Shown here: positions 9,580-18,766 of the stretch, piece after piece
Layout: the number at the start of each line of letters is the position of its first letter
How positions within the stretch are numbered: the stretch's first letter is position 1
NCBI GenBank assembly: GCA_963700865.1
Contig: CAVOZC010000018.1
Coordinates: 434,001 to 498,000, forward strand
Origin: CAVOGJ01 sp963700865
GTDB lineage: Bacteria > Planctomycetota > Planctomycetia > Pirellulales > Pirellulaceae
Direction of reading: 5' to 3'
DNA length: 64,000 nt
Made by a program: the position numbers and the translations under genes
Notes under the pieces: generated by a model
Seen by the model: the letters and a program-made list of their open reading frames with translations, nothing else
What the model was told of the DNA's origin: nothing
Database searches by the model: none

Positions 9580-9642
9580 GGACAAAAACAAACGGTCATG
9601 CGACCTGAAAGGATTATCGGACCGACGGCAGGGCCGATTGAT

Positions 9643-11718
9643 TCAAAATCCGAAGAGTTTTGCAGGATGGAGACCCCCGAAGGCGGCGGAGCGCCGCCTG
9701 AGTCTGCGCCTACTGGGTCTTTTCGCCTCGGTGACAATAAGCGGATCGGAGCGGTGGCATTCGGATGTGCGATCGGCTACTGGCAGCAGCGTATCCTCCA
9801 AGACCTCAAGCGATGCTGCAGCCTCCGGGAACTGCTGCTGAAGATCATTGATGGACCTGGCGAAGGTGACATCAGGCTTCCCTGTCTCGCCAGTGTGTCG
9901 CAGAACGATGTTGCCCCGATGACTCTGGGCGGCTTGGAGATGCCCGTCGGATGTCCAACCGTCAACGAATCTCGATTTCCCGCCGTTGATCGAGCGCAGC
10001 GTCGCGCGAGAGATGACCTGCCAACCATCTCCTTTGAGGGGCTCTGTCGGGTTTGTTTTGCACGCCCACGTCCATGCCACCTTGTCGTACAATTCCGGGT
10101 ACTTCCGCATCAGTTCCAAGTAGTCCCAGGCTTGATATGTCACCGTGCTCTTGTCCTCGTCGGAAGCCGAAGTGATCTCAATGTGCAATTGTGAGCCGGG
10201 CTTATCCTGGATCGTATAGATCTTGTTCTCGCTTTCGTTTAGCGCCACGATAGTACTCGAAATCAAACAAGATTGCGGTGCCGTTGCTTCGGTTGTCAAA
10301 AGCGTAGCCAGACCTTGCTTAGTTTGTTGGCCGATGCGCGGCGCTTTTCGAGAAACCACAGATTTTGGAAAGTGCGGCGATCGCTGCCACACGGACCAGC
10401 TGGTTAAATGAATTCCGGCCAGCAGACCTAGCAGACCCACGAGGACTTTCAGACGCCACGCAGCGCGATTCGTTGCTTTGGGCCAATGTTGGACCGGCCT
10501 CGAATAACAGTAGGCCGGCTGACCGGCAGTGGTGATTTGACACGCCCGCCTGACGACCAGTGGCAAGTTGGCCTCGTCGGCGAAAGGCGCGAGCGTCGAC
10601 GAGACTTGCTGGGCAGATGGCCTATTTATTGGTGACTTGTGGAGCATTCGATCCACAAGTAACACGATTTCGGGAGGGATATCGCAACGCGTGGCGGTTA
10701 ATGAAGGCGGCTGGCAATCAGCGTGCGCCGCCAGTAATTCACGGTCGGAAAATTCGGGATCGGCTACGAACGGTGGATGACCAGCCAATAAGTGATACAG
10801 CGTACAGCCTAATCCGTATACATCGGCTTGGGCGTCGACGTTTCGGCTGTCGATGGCCTGTTCCGGAGCCAAATAATGCAGCGAACCCAAAACATGAGGT
10901 GGGCCTTGACCGCAGCCAATTGATTCTGTCAATAGAGCCAACCCCAGGTCCAACAACAGCGCCTTGCCCGCCGACGCAAGCATGATATTCGATGGCTTTA
11001 TGTCACGGTGCACAAGACCGCAACTGTGCGCGTACTCCAAGGCAACCGCAATCTCCGCCGTAATTTTGGCTGCATCTGCCACCGCCAATCGGCCAAGACG
11101 CTGAAGCACTTCGCCGACATCGAGACCATCAACGAGATCCATAGCGAGGTAATGCACGCCGTCGCAAATACCGGCGTCAAGCGCGCGTATGATATGGGGG
11201 TGATTCAGCCTGCCCACAGCCGCCATTTCATTAAGGAAGTGCCGCACGGCATGCTTGCTGTGAGAATGAGTTGTGGACAGTATCTTCAGAGCCACATGTC
11301 GCTTGAGTCTGGCATGCCAGGCACAATACACCGTCCCCATCCCGCCGACACCTACAATGTTTTCGAGCTGGTAATCGCGGATAGTCCGCGGAACATCTCG
11401 AGGGGAAACATTCCGTTTTGATTCCACGCGTTCCGAACACATACCTGTCGCCAATTTGGCGGCATTGCGAATCATCTTTTGGCAGGCGGTATCCACGTTT
11501 CGAGTGGCATGATCACGTATTGACGGAAGATCGGTGCAGCCCAGCAATGCACTCCGGTCGCGGGATGTGTCTGTCGCTTCGATGACCAGCTGGCACCGTG
11601 CGCAACCTTCCACATGTCGAAAAATCTGCTCCATTCGCCACGCGGTTAATTGTCCTTCCAGACAGATGGCGATTTCTTTTCGGCTGGGACAAGTCATGGT
11701 GTGGACTTCGAGAGGCAT
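9643..11718 (-). CDS. membrane Ser/Thr protein kinase with N-terminal zinc-finger (anti-sigma-like) domain
   Basis: The protein has 691 residues. Residues 8-45 match an anti-sigma-type zinc finger (Cys10, His35, Cys39, Cys42). The kinase domain (about 116-380) has GVGGMGTVY, VALKI with Lys145, HRDIKPSN (237-244), DLG in the DFG position (257-259) and YLAPEQ. One membrane helix lies at about 423-444. The remaining 250 residues are predicted extracytoplasmic, with no named domain. AGGAAA precedes the ATG. It is transcribed divergently from the ECF sigma gene at 11974, 255 bases away. The zinc-finger/kinase fusion plus the neighbouring sigma factor suggests direct sigma binding, controlled by an external signal; this is inferred from architecture. 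Confidence 0.88.
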   Translation of the reverse strand: MPLEVHTMTCPSRKEIAICLEGQLTAWRMEQIFRHVEGCARCQLVIEATDTSRDRSALLGCTDLPSIRDHATRNVDTACQKMIRNAAKLATGMCSERVESKRNVSPRDVPRTIRDYQLENIVGVGGMGTVYCAWHARLKRHVALKILSTTHSHSKHAVRHFLNEMAAVGRLNHPHIIRALDAGICDGVHYLAMDLVDGLDVGEVLQRLGRLAVADAAKITAEIAVALEYAHSCGLVHRDIKPSNIMLASAGKALLLDLGLALLTESIGCGQGPPHVLGSLHYLAPEQAIDSRNVDAQADVYGLGCTLYHLLAGHPPFVADPEFSDRELLAAHADCQPPSLTATRCDIPPEIVLLVDRMLHKSPINRPSAQQVSSTLAPFADEANLPLVVRRACQITTAGQPAYCYSRPVQHWPKATNRAAWRLKVLVGLLGLLAGIHLTSWSVWQRSPHFPKSVVSRKAPRIGQQTKQGLATLLTTEATAPQSCLISSTIVALNESENKIYTIQDKPGSQLHIEITSASDEDKSTVTYQAWDYLELMRKYPELYDKVAWTWACKTNPTEPLKGDGWQVISRATLRSINGGKSRFVDGWTSDGHLQAAQSHRGNIVLRHTGETGKPDVTFARSINDLQQQFPEAAASLEVLEDTLLPVADRTSECHRSDPLIVTEAKRPSRRRLRRRSAAFGGLHPAKLFGF

Positions 11719-11973
11719 CGATTTCCTGAGCGCCGTCTAAATCGATGCGACCGGATCGAATCCCTTGGAGATACGGAGATATCAACGGATAATCAGCATC
11801 TTCAGCCACTGCCGCCAGTGTACCGCGCATGCCCGACGCGGAGTCAACCTGACTGCGAAATCCCCTGGATATGCGCCTTTGTTGAATCGTAGGATCGTCC
11901 CTCGGTACATTATAAAGAGCGGCAACTGCGATCACACAGGCATGGCACAACTCATCGTCAACGGCGGTCACTT

Positions 11974-12603
11974 ATGACGCGTTTACCATTTCTGTCGCCC
12001 GATAGCTCGATTCGATCGAGTCTACTTGCGGAAATCCGTCAGCGACGACCGGAGGCCTGGCGGAGATTGGTACACCTTTATGGGCCACTGGTGTATCATT
12101 GGTGCCGCAGGGCCGGGGTTCCACCACACTCCGCCGAGGACATTGGACAAGAAGTATTCCGCGCGATCGCCGCTGGCTTAGGGCGATTTAGTCGCGACAA
12201 ATCTGGCCAGACGTTCGTGGGCTGGATGCGACAGATCACTCGCTTCAAGATTGCTGATTATTTCCGCGAGTCGGCCAACAGCCCTGCCGTATGCGGCGGC
12301 TCTACATTTCTAAACGTAATCCATGACCTGCCGGATAAGGCATTGGAAACCACGGCCGCCAGCCAAGACCAGGTGCTGGACGAAGAACGTGCGATCATCG
12401 TGGCCCGGGCCATGCAGATTCTAAAGGGTTGCTTTCGGGAGAATACTTGGCGTGCCTTTTGGGAGACGGCCGTGGAGCACCGCGAAACGTCGGATGTAGC
12501 GGCGGAACTGCAGATTACCCAAATGGCCGTTCGCAAGGCAAAATCGCGTGTGCTTCGTCGGTTGCGACAGGAACTCGACAGCCAACCTCCCTTGTCTTGC
12601 TGA
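11974..12603 (+). CDS. ECF-type RNA polymerase sigma factor
   Basis: This 209-residue protein has region 2 (WRRLVHLYGPLVYHWC, then SAEDIGQEVFRAIAAGL and FVGWMRQITRFKIADYF) and a C-terminal region-4 helix-turn-helix (TSDVAAELQITQMAVRKAKS). It differs from the sigma factor at 2131 in sequence and in having a short region-2 entry. The zinc-finger kinase diverges from its promoter side, which argues for a sigma/regulator pair. A decayed SUMF/PEP-CTERM gene begins about 40 bases after its stop. Confidence 0.87.
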   Translation: MTRLPFLSPDSSIRSSLLAEIRQRRPEAWRRLVHLYGPLVYHWCRRAGVPPHSAEDIGQEVFRAIAAGLGRFSRDKSGQTFVGWMRQITRFKIADYFRESANSPAVCGGSTFLNVIHDLPDKALETTAASQDQVLDEERAIIVARAMQILKGCFRENTWRAFWETAVEHRETSDVAAELQITQMAVRKAKSRVLRRLRQELDSQPPLSC

Positions 12604-12645
12604 TCGAGCGGAAGACGATGCGGCGTCCCAACTGTCACACCCTCA

Positions 12646-13263
12646 CATGAAGTTACGAACAGCCAGTACGTGGAGTTTCTAAATGCCGTCGACGCCGAAG
12701 GGACAAATCCGCACGACGTTTACAACCCGTGGATGGGAAGTCCCTTTTCCCGACTTCGCGGTGGGATCAACTTTGACGCAGAAGCCGCCCATGGCGGGAA
12801 GTACTCGGTGAAGACTAATTTTGGCAATAAGCCCGTCAACTTCGTGTCATTCTTTGACAGTATGCGGTTCGTCAATTGGCTGGAAAATGGTCAACCGCAC
12901 GATGGTAGCGGTACGGAGAGCACGAGCTTCCATGGCACCTTCGATCAGGCAGGCAACGTCTGGGAGTGGAACGAGTCCGTGACGGGCACGTCCTTCCAAG
13001 TCTTACGCGGCGGGGAATGGTTCACCGACGCCGGTTTTTCAGCCTCTTGGTTCCGGCGAATCGAAGTTCCTACATTCGAATACCATGGGGAGGGTTTTCG
13101 TGTCGCAAGCATCCCGGAGCCAGGTCCATTGCTGCTGGGAGCCTGCGGTGCGTTAGCTCTCCTGCCACGACGACGACCTCCAGGACCCTCAGCAGACAGG
13201 CACGAGGCGTGTCGCAACCGGGCTGATCGCTCCCGTCGTCGATACGAGAACGGTCGCGGCTAG
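12646..13263 (+). pseudogene. SUMF/FGE-fold PEP-CTERM protein remnant
   Basis: Translation from 12646 gives HEVTNSQYVEFLNAVDAEG, a strand that in related proteins follows a signal peptide and about 50 more residues. Only 40 bases separate it from the sigma gene, so the N-terminus is gone. The middle is also missing: sequence jumps from FDSMRFVNWLENGQ to GTFDQAGNVWEWNES, skipping the block that normally carries the PSEDEWYKAA motif. The end retains RGGEW, GFRVASIPEPGPLLLGACG and a basic run, i.e. a PEP-CTERM signal. It then reads on for about 35 residues where family members stop. There is no export signal or ribosome binding site. A GTG at 12670 could initiate, but that would be inside the conserved fold. 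Confidence 0.65.
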
Positions 13264-13313
13264 AAGTGACGGAAATCGGGACCCTCAGCAGCCAATTTCG
13301 GGCCGTGCAATGC

Positions 13314-15236
13314 CTAGGCGCTCTTCTTGCGTTCCTCGTCGCGTTCCCCAGCTGGCGGCGGGAACGCGTGTTCGAGCTGGGCCAGCGCCTCGCCACGCGC
13401 TGCCAGCTGTTCACGCAATTGATGGATCAGCTCGGCTTGGGCCCTTGCCTGCCGCTGCGAGTACTCCAGCTGCTCCCGCAATTCATCCAGCTCATGCGAC
13501 TTCTGCTCCTTCATGGCCGCTAATCGCTCCTCATATTGCACGAGTTGATTCCGCAGTTCCGCCAGCGTCGGACGCAATTGATTGAGCGCTACCTGGGCCT
13601 CTTCTTCCCCGCTCGTCGACGAACTCCGCCGTAGCTCCGTAATGGTTTCCCCGTTCTTCCGCAGCTCGTGGCGGAGTTCTTGCACGAGGTCCTGCAGTCG
13701 GGCTTGAGCCGCATGGCTCTCCGTGCAAGTTTGCTCGAGTTCGCGCAGGTGGTCCGCATCCGTTTGCAGCTGCGAATGGGCCATGACCAATTCGGCTTGC
13801 ACTTGTTGCAACGCCGCCCGCAGGGCGATGGCATCGGCATCTGATCCCTGGGCGGCCTGGAGTTGCTCTTCCAGCTGCCGCGAGCGGGCCTGTTCCTGGC
13901 GGAGGGTCTGCAACACCTCTTCTCGCTCTCCGCGAATACGGTCGGCTTCGCCGACGGCCCGCTGTGCCGACTGTTCCAGCTGGTCGGCGTGCTGTTGCAA
14001 ACTGCTTAGGGTCGCTCGGGCTTCGTCGCGGTCCCGCTCGAGGTGTTGCATCTGCTGAAGGTGCTGCTCGAGCCGAATTTGCGTCTCTTCCAGCGAACGC
14101 TGCTTTCCTCGCAACGCCGTTTGATACTCTTCGCTTCTCGCCGTGGTCGTTTCCAGCGTCTCGCTCAGCTGCTGACGCTTGCGCTCAATCGCCTCGACAG
14201 CCCGCCGGTAGCTGTCCAACTCGCCGCTGGCCAAATCGAGCCGTGTTTGCAATTGATCCCGTTCGGTGAGCGCGTCGTCACGTTCGGCCGTCACACGCCG
14301 CAGGTCGGCCATGGCAACGGCCAGGGCGTTCTCCGCTTGGCCCGCCGCCACGGTTTGGGCGACGAGTTCCTCGATTTCCGCAACTTTACGTGCGACTTCT
14401 TCCTCGCTGCGCTGCAGCAGGCCGGTCAGCGACTGTCGCTGACGATGTTCCGTCTCCCACTGAGAGACTACCAGATCTTTTTCTGCCTGTACGGCCTCGA
14501 GCCGCTCCTGGAGGGCACGGATTTGTGCATGGAGTTGGCCCACTTCCTGGCTATGCACAAGTGCCAGATAGTGTTCGCCCCGTGGTTCCCGGTCGCCCCC
14601 GCGGTCGTCGCTCTTGGAAGCCATATCTTGCTCGGCCAACTCGCGGCTCAGCTGTTGGCAGCATTCGTCCAGCTCCTGCTTCGCTTGCCGCTCGCGTTGC
14701 AGTTCGCTTTCCAGACGTGCCAACTTGTCCGACCACTCTCCTCGCTCGTCTCGCAACCGCCGCAGCTCGTTCAGCTCGCCCCGCAATTCGGCGATTTCCC
14801 GCCGGGCTTCGGAGACTCGTTCCTGAGATGATTCGAGCGAGGCGGCCAGCCGGGCCCGTTCGCTGCGTTCCTGCGCCAGTTCCTGCAGCGAGTCTTGTTT
14901 GATCTGGTGCAGATTGGACAGGCTGACATCCAGGCTGGACCGCTCGGCTTCGCGCTGCCGCAAGACGTCTTCCAAGCGGCGACTGGACGCCACCAACTGC
15001 ACCCACTCCCCTTCCTGGTCGGTGTACTTGCGCTCCAAACGGGCGTAAGCGTCCCGTTGTTGTTGCAGCGCGTCATGCAGGTCATCATTCTGGTCTTTGA
15101 GTTCGTCCAGATCCCGTTGAATGGACTCTTGCTGGTTCTGCTGTGAGAACGTCAAGGCAAAACCGACCAGCACTCCGGCAATCAGGAGCAGCACGGCAGA
15201 GAAAACGGGCATGTGGTAGCTGATCTCGGCAAGCAT
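13314..15236 (-). CDS. membrane-anchored long coiled-coil protein
   Basis: The protein has about 640 residues. The N-terminus has one membrane helix (YHMPVFSAVLLLIAGVLVGFAL, residues 7-28). Nearly all of the rest is heptad-patterned, Glu/Gln/Arg/Leu-rich coiled coil (LERKYTDQEGEWVQL, LDELKDQNDDLHDALQQQ, LREQLEYSQRQARAQ). It ends in a short charged tail with no enzymatic domain. I chose the ATG at 15236, which places the helix at the N-terminus; an upstream ATG at 15332 adds 32 basic residues. It is divergent from a second membrane coiled-coil gene. The likely role is structural or scaffolding at the membrane, inferred from architecture. Confidence 0.75.
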   Translation of the reverse strand: MLAEISYHMPVFSAVLLLIAGVLVGFALTFSQQNQQESIQRDLDELKDQNDDLHDALQQQRDAYARLERKYTDQEGEWVQLVASSRRLEDVLRQREAERSSLDVSLSNLHQIKQDSLQELAQERSERARLAASLESSQERVSEARREIAELRGELNELRRLRDERGEWSDKLARLESELQRERQAKQELDECCQQLSRELAEQDMASKSDDRGGDREPRGEHYLALVHSQEVGQLHAQIRALQERLEAVQAEKDLVVSQWETEHRQRQSLTGLLQRSEEEVARKVAEIEELVAQTVAAGQAENALAVAMADLRRVTAERDDALTERDQLQTRLDLASGELDSYRRAVEAIERKRQQLSETLETTTARSEEYQTALRGKQRSLEETQIRLEQHLQQMQHLERDRDEARATLSSLQQHADQLEQSAQRAVGEADRIRGEREEVLQTLRQEQARSRQLEEQLQAAQGSDADAIALRAALQQVQAELVMAHSQLQTDADHLRELEQTCTESHAAQARLQDLVQELRHELRKNGETITELRRSSSTSGEEEAQVALNQLRPTLAELRNQLVQYEERLAAMKEQKSHELDELREQLEYSQRQARAQAELIHQLREQLAARGEALAQLEHAFPPPAGERDEERKKSA

Positions 15237-15560
15237 GGGAATATCCACGTCGGAGTCAAAAGAGGAAAGAGACGTAGTCTGCCGTCGGCGACGCGGGTGC
15301 TCGAACTTCAGCCAATTGACGGCGAGCGGCAAGGACCACCAGGGACGCCGGCCCCGCTGGCTCTGCTCAGCCCACGAAATCGCGAGGATTTATCGGCTGT
15401 CACCGCCAGCAGCGTCGGCATTCCCGCCATTATCAGCAAAACTTCTCAAGACTGCCCAACCGGATCGCCGAGCCCATACAGGGAATAGGCAGTTGGACTT
15501 GTGCGCCGTCCACGCGCACCGACCGCCTGATTCAATTTGGCATTCCGCACGGAGAGAACA
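15237..15560. other. divergent promoter region between two coiled-coil genes
   Basis: This 324-base spacer lies between divergently transcribed genes and must carry both promoters unless the minus gene starts upstream at 15332. GGAGAG at 15551-15556 is the ribosome binding site of the plus-strand gene. I see no clear -35/-10 pair. Confidence 0.4.
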
Positions 15561-17387
15561 GTGTCTCAACTGCTTACCGGTCCCCTCTTTACCATCATTT
15601 TGACGATTCTAGCTGGCATCGCGCTGCGATACGCGTTGTGGTACAGCAAGGACTCGACGCCGCTCGATGATGCCACCGATGTCGAAGACTTGAAAGAACG
15701 CCAGCGGACGCTGCAGGAGGCGATTGCCCGCGAGCAGGCGGACCGCGCACATCTCAGCGGCGAGTACGAGCGCATGGCACAGGAATATGAAAGCCTCAAG
15801 GTGGCGCTGGACACGCGCGACGAAAAGTTGCATGAGCAGAGACTCCGGATCAAGCAATTGGAGCAAGCGGCAGCGACGGACGGCGCCGCGACCGGCAACA
15901 AGACAAAGCAGGCTGCGGAGCTGGAGCGTTCTCGTGAAGCGTTGAGCGAGCTGCAAGCCGAACTGCGAACGGCGACGCAAGCTTTGGAGGCCGCCCGCCG
16001 GGACGCCGACCATGCCCGCGAGGAGGCGGCCCGCGCCGGCCGCGAATCCGAGTTGGCTCGCCAGGAGCTCGAGGTCCTGCGGCGAGAGACCGACTCGATC
16101 GACGTGGAGAAATCGCAAGTCAGCCAGGCGCTGGAGAACGCGGCACGGCAACGTGCCCAGCTCGAACAACAGATCAAGGAGGAGCAGCGGGCGCGGAACG
16201 GCGTCGCCGCCGAGTTGGCGGCGCTGCGGGAAACTGCCACTCAACTTAAAACCGAGCTGACGATCGCCCGCCGCGAGCGGGACGAGGCGATGACTGCGGA
16301 GGCGGCGACCCGCGCCGATTTGACGGGCCAGCTGGCTCAGGTGGAGGAGAATGCGAATCGCATCAAGCGGTATGCGGAGGAGCTCCGCGAACGGGGCCAA
16401 GCCGCCGATGGCGAGGTGGTGCGGATCCGACAGGAGCACCAGGCGGAGATGGAGGCACTGCGAGCGGAACTGAGCGCCGCTCAACACGAGTCCCAGGAGC
16501 GGTTACGCGACCTCCGCACCGAGAAAGAAGAAGTTCTAAAAGGGCTGGTGCGTGAGCAGGAGGAAAATCAGCGACTACATCAGTTGCTGATCGACGCGAC
16601 CGAGCGGGTCGCCCTGCTGGAACCACTGCGTGCGGAGCTGGAGAAATCGCGCCAACTGGCCGTGGAACGGGAACAAGAGTTCTCCCACTTGCTGGCTCGT
16701 GCCGAGGCGGCAGAGGGTGAACATGGCGAGTCGAAAACCGCGTTGATGCGTGCCGAGCGGCGGGTGGCCGAGTTGAGTGGGTCGGTTCACCGATATGAGC
16801 AGGAAATTACCAACAACGAGGCAGCCGTGCGAAAACTGCGTGTCGAAAGGGACCGTCTGACCACGCAACTGGAACGCGAACGGGCTGAGCGGAACGCGCT
16901 GGAGCAAACGCTGCGTACGCACATCGACACCCTTGAGCAGTTGCGGGAGGATTCGCAGTCTCTCGAATCCCTGCTGCAAAGGCAAACGGTCGTGCAAAAC
17001 AGCTTGCGATCGCATGCCGAACGATTGCGGTCGGCGGCCTACAACAAGGAGGCGGCCCGCGGAGATTCGGATATCATTACGATTCACAAGTACGACACGC
17101 CGTCGGCAACTGGTCAACTCCACCGTCATCCGGTGTTGGGAATGGTTTACTCCAGCCCGCCAGCGGAGCGGGACAATCTGCAGCGTATCTCGGGCATCAG
17201 CGAGGCGCTGGAGAGCAAATTGAATCAGGTGGGGGTCTACTCGTATGAGCAAATCATGCATTGGGACGAGACCGTCATCGAGGCGGTTTCGAGTTTGATC
17301 GACGCCGCGGACCGCATGACGCGAGACGGTTGGGTCGCGCAGGCTCGCGCGTTGCACCTCGAGTTGCAGGAGCAGCGGGCCGCTTGA
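15561..17387 (+). CDS. membrane-anchored coiled-coil protein with C-terminal helix-hairpin-helix domain
   Basis: The protein starts at GTG 15561, five bases after GGAGAG. It has about 608 residues. A membrane helix lies at residues 5-24 (GPLFTIILTILAGIALRYAL). About 430 residues of coiled coil follow. The C-terminal 65 residues (from about 17180, NLQRISGISEALESKLNQVG then SYEQIMHWDETVIEAVSSLI) resemble the helix-hairpin-helix domain that pairs with DNA or other proteins in many bacterial coiled-coil proteins. It sits divergently from a similar coiled-coil gene and convergent with floA. The cellular role is unknown; a membrane-to-DNA or membrane-to-scaffold tether is possible but speculative. 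Confidence 0.78.
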   Translation: MSQLLTGPLFTIILTILAGIALRYALWYSKDSTPLDDATDVEDLKERQRTLQEAIAREQADRAHLSGEYERMAQEYESLKVALDTRDEKLHEQRLRIKQLEQAAATDGAATGNKTKQAAELERSREALSELQAELRTATQALEAARRDADHAREEAARAGRESELARQELEVLRRETDSIDVEKSQVSQALENAARQRAQLEQQIKEEQRARNGVAAELAALRETATQLKTELTIARRERDEAMTAEAATRADLTGQLAQVEENANRIKRYAEELRERGQAADGEVVRIRQEHQAEMEALRAELSAAQHESQERLRDLRTEKEEVLKGLVREQEENQRLHQLLIDATERVALLEPLRAELEKSRQLAVEREQEFSHLLARAEAAEGEHGESKTALMRAERRVAELSGSVHRYEQEITNNEAAVRKLRVERDRLTTQLERERAERNALEQTLRTHIDTLEQLREDSQSLESLLQRQTVVQNSLRSHAERLRSAAYNKEAARGDSDIITIHKYDTPSATGQLHRHPVLGMVYSSPPAERDNLQRISGISEALESKLNQVGVYSYEQIMHWDETVIEAVSSLIDAADRMTRDGWVAQARALHLELQEQRAA

Positions 17388-17423
17388 GCCGGCTTGGCGA
17401 CGAGGGTCGCGCCCGCCACAGCG

Positions 17424-18413
17424 CTACGCTCCGCCGTTCCGAGGCAGGTTGAGATTGCCTTGCCGGAAGGCCGCCGCCATGGCCTTGGGAACCTCCGCCT
17501 CGGCAAGTACCAATTGCGATCGATTCGCTGCGACTCGCGCCTTCATGGCTTGCTCATGCGCCACGGCTTCGGCGCGGCGTTGCTCGGCCTTGGCACGAGC
17601 AACGCGGGTGTCGGCTTCCGCCTGGTCGGCCTGCAATCGCGCGCCAATGTTCTCTCCCACATCGATATCGGCAATATCAATGGAGACGATCTCATAAGCC
17701 GTGTGTGCGTCGAGTCCGCGGGAGAGAACGGCGGTCGAGATGCGGTCTGGATTCTCCAAGACATCCAGATGGCTGGATGAAGAACCAATCGATGTAATGA
17801 TCCCCTCTCCCACGCGAGCGATAATGGTCTCTTCCGTGGCTCCCCCGATCAACTGTTCGAGGTTTGTGCGGACGGTGACCCGCGCGCGTATTTTCAACTC
17901 GACACCGTTCTTGCAAATGGCGCTGAGCGTCGTCTTGCCACTGCGGCGCGGATCGGGACAGTCAATGACCTTAGGGTGGACACTGGTACGAACGGCGACC
18001 AGCACGTCTCGCCCCGCCAGATTGATGGCTGCCGCGCGGTCAAAATCGAGATCAATTCCGGCGCGTTGCGCAGCAATGATCGCATGAATGACACCCATCA
18101 CGTCGCCCCCCGCAAGGTAGTGCGCTTCCAACCGCGAAGTTGAGATTCCATCCCGTCGATCGATGCTCAGCCCCGCCTGCGCGGCCATCACCTTTGCGTT
18201 GACGATGGTACTCGAATTGACCTGACGAAAGCCCATCCCGACCAACGACAAAAACGAGACATCCGCGCCCGACATGTAGGCCTGAATCCAGAGCTTGCCG
18301 TAGATCATCAATACGATGACCACAAACAGGAAGAGCAGCGCCAGCAAGGAAATGACGATCAGACTGAGCTGGCTGCTGGTCAGCAGGCCGAGGAGGGGAA
18401 ACGTCAGACGCAT
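17424..18413 (-). CDS. floA: flotillin-like protein FloA
   Basis: This 329-residue protein is close to the usual FloA length. It has an N-terminal membrane hairpin (SLIVISLLALLFLFVVIVLMIY, residues 17-38). The conserved body begins LWIQAYMSGADVSFLSLVGM and includes DRRDGISTSRLEAHYLAGGDV and ARVTVRTNLEQLIGGATEETI. The C-terminus is an Ala/Glu-rich helix (QADQAEADTRVARAKAEQRR). FloA scaffolds ordered membrane microdomains. In many genomes floA sits with an nfeD gene, but none is visible here: the upstream neighbour is a plus-strand lipoprotein. It is convergent with the coiled-coil/HhH gene, ending 36 bases from it. Confidence 0.93.
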   Translation of the reverse strand: MRLTFPLLGLLTSSQLSLIVISLLALLFLFVVIVLMIYGKLWIQAYMSGADVSFLSLVGMGFRQVNSSTIVNAKVMAAQAGLSIDRRDGISTSRLEAHYLAGGDVMGVIHAIIAAQRAGIDLDFDRAAAINLAGRDVLVAVRTSVHPKVIDCPDPRRSGKTTLSAICKNGVELKIRARVTVRTNLEQLIGGATEETIIARVGEGIITSIGSSSSHLDVLENPDRISTAVLSRGLDAHTAYEIVSIDIADIDVGENIGARLQADQAEADTRVARAKAEQRRAEAVAHEQAMKARVAANRSQLVLAEAEVPKAMAAAFRQGNLNLPRNGGA

Positions 18414-18766
18414 GAGTCGGTTCCTGCCAGGAAGGGATCCGCCGTAATGCCGAGCCGAGCGGAGCGGAGGATGGCGGACGAGCCTCGCCGCCCCTGAGGG
18501 GATCTTAGCGAACGCGGGTGCTCAGCGACCAGTGGCAGAATGTTCCGACAGGGCAAGTCTTGCGGCCGCCGAACCGCTTGTGGCACCGCTGTGGCGGCCT
18601 CATCGGCTCAGCAGATGACATTTGTAATGACTTTGCTCAATTGAAGGGTTGTCCCGGTCGAAGATACCAGTGGACCGTCTCCCGCGATGGTCCCTCCTGG
18701 TTGGCAGCGCCGCTGCGCAGCGAAGCCAACGACCTCCTTTAGACCCAGAAAAGGAATCCTCTTCCG
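18414..18766. other. divergent intergenic region with a 12-bp palindrome
   Basis: The region lies between floA (minus) and the lipoprotein gene (plus). It has a 12-bp perfect palindrome, CGCTGCGCAGCG, at 18711-18722, and AAGGAA upstream of the lipoprotein start. No gene is supported. Confidence 0.4.

Noticed and set aside
13723..14902. Long frames on the plus strand opposite the coiled-coil gene
   Set aside because: They are antisense shadows: low-complexity Arg/Ala/Ser sequence with no family features.
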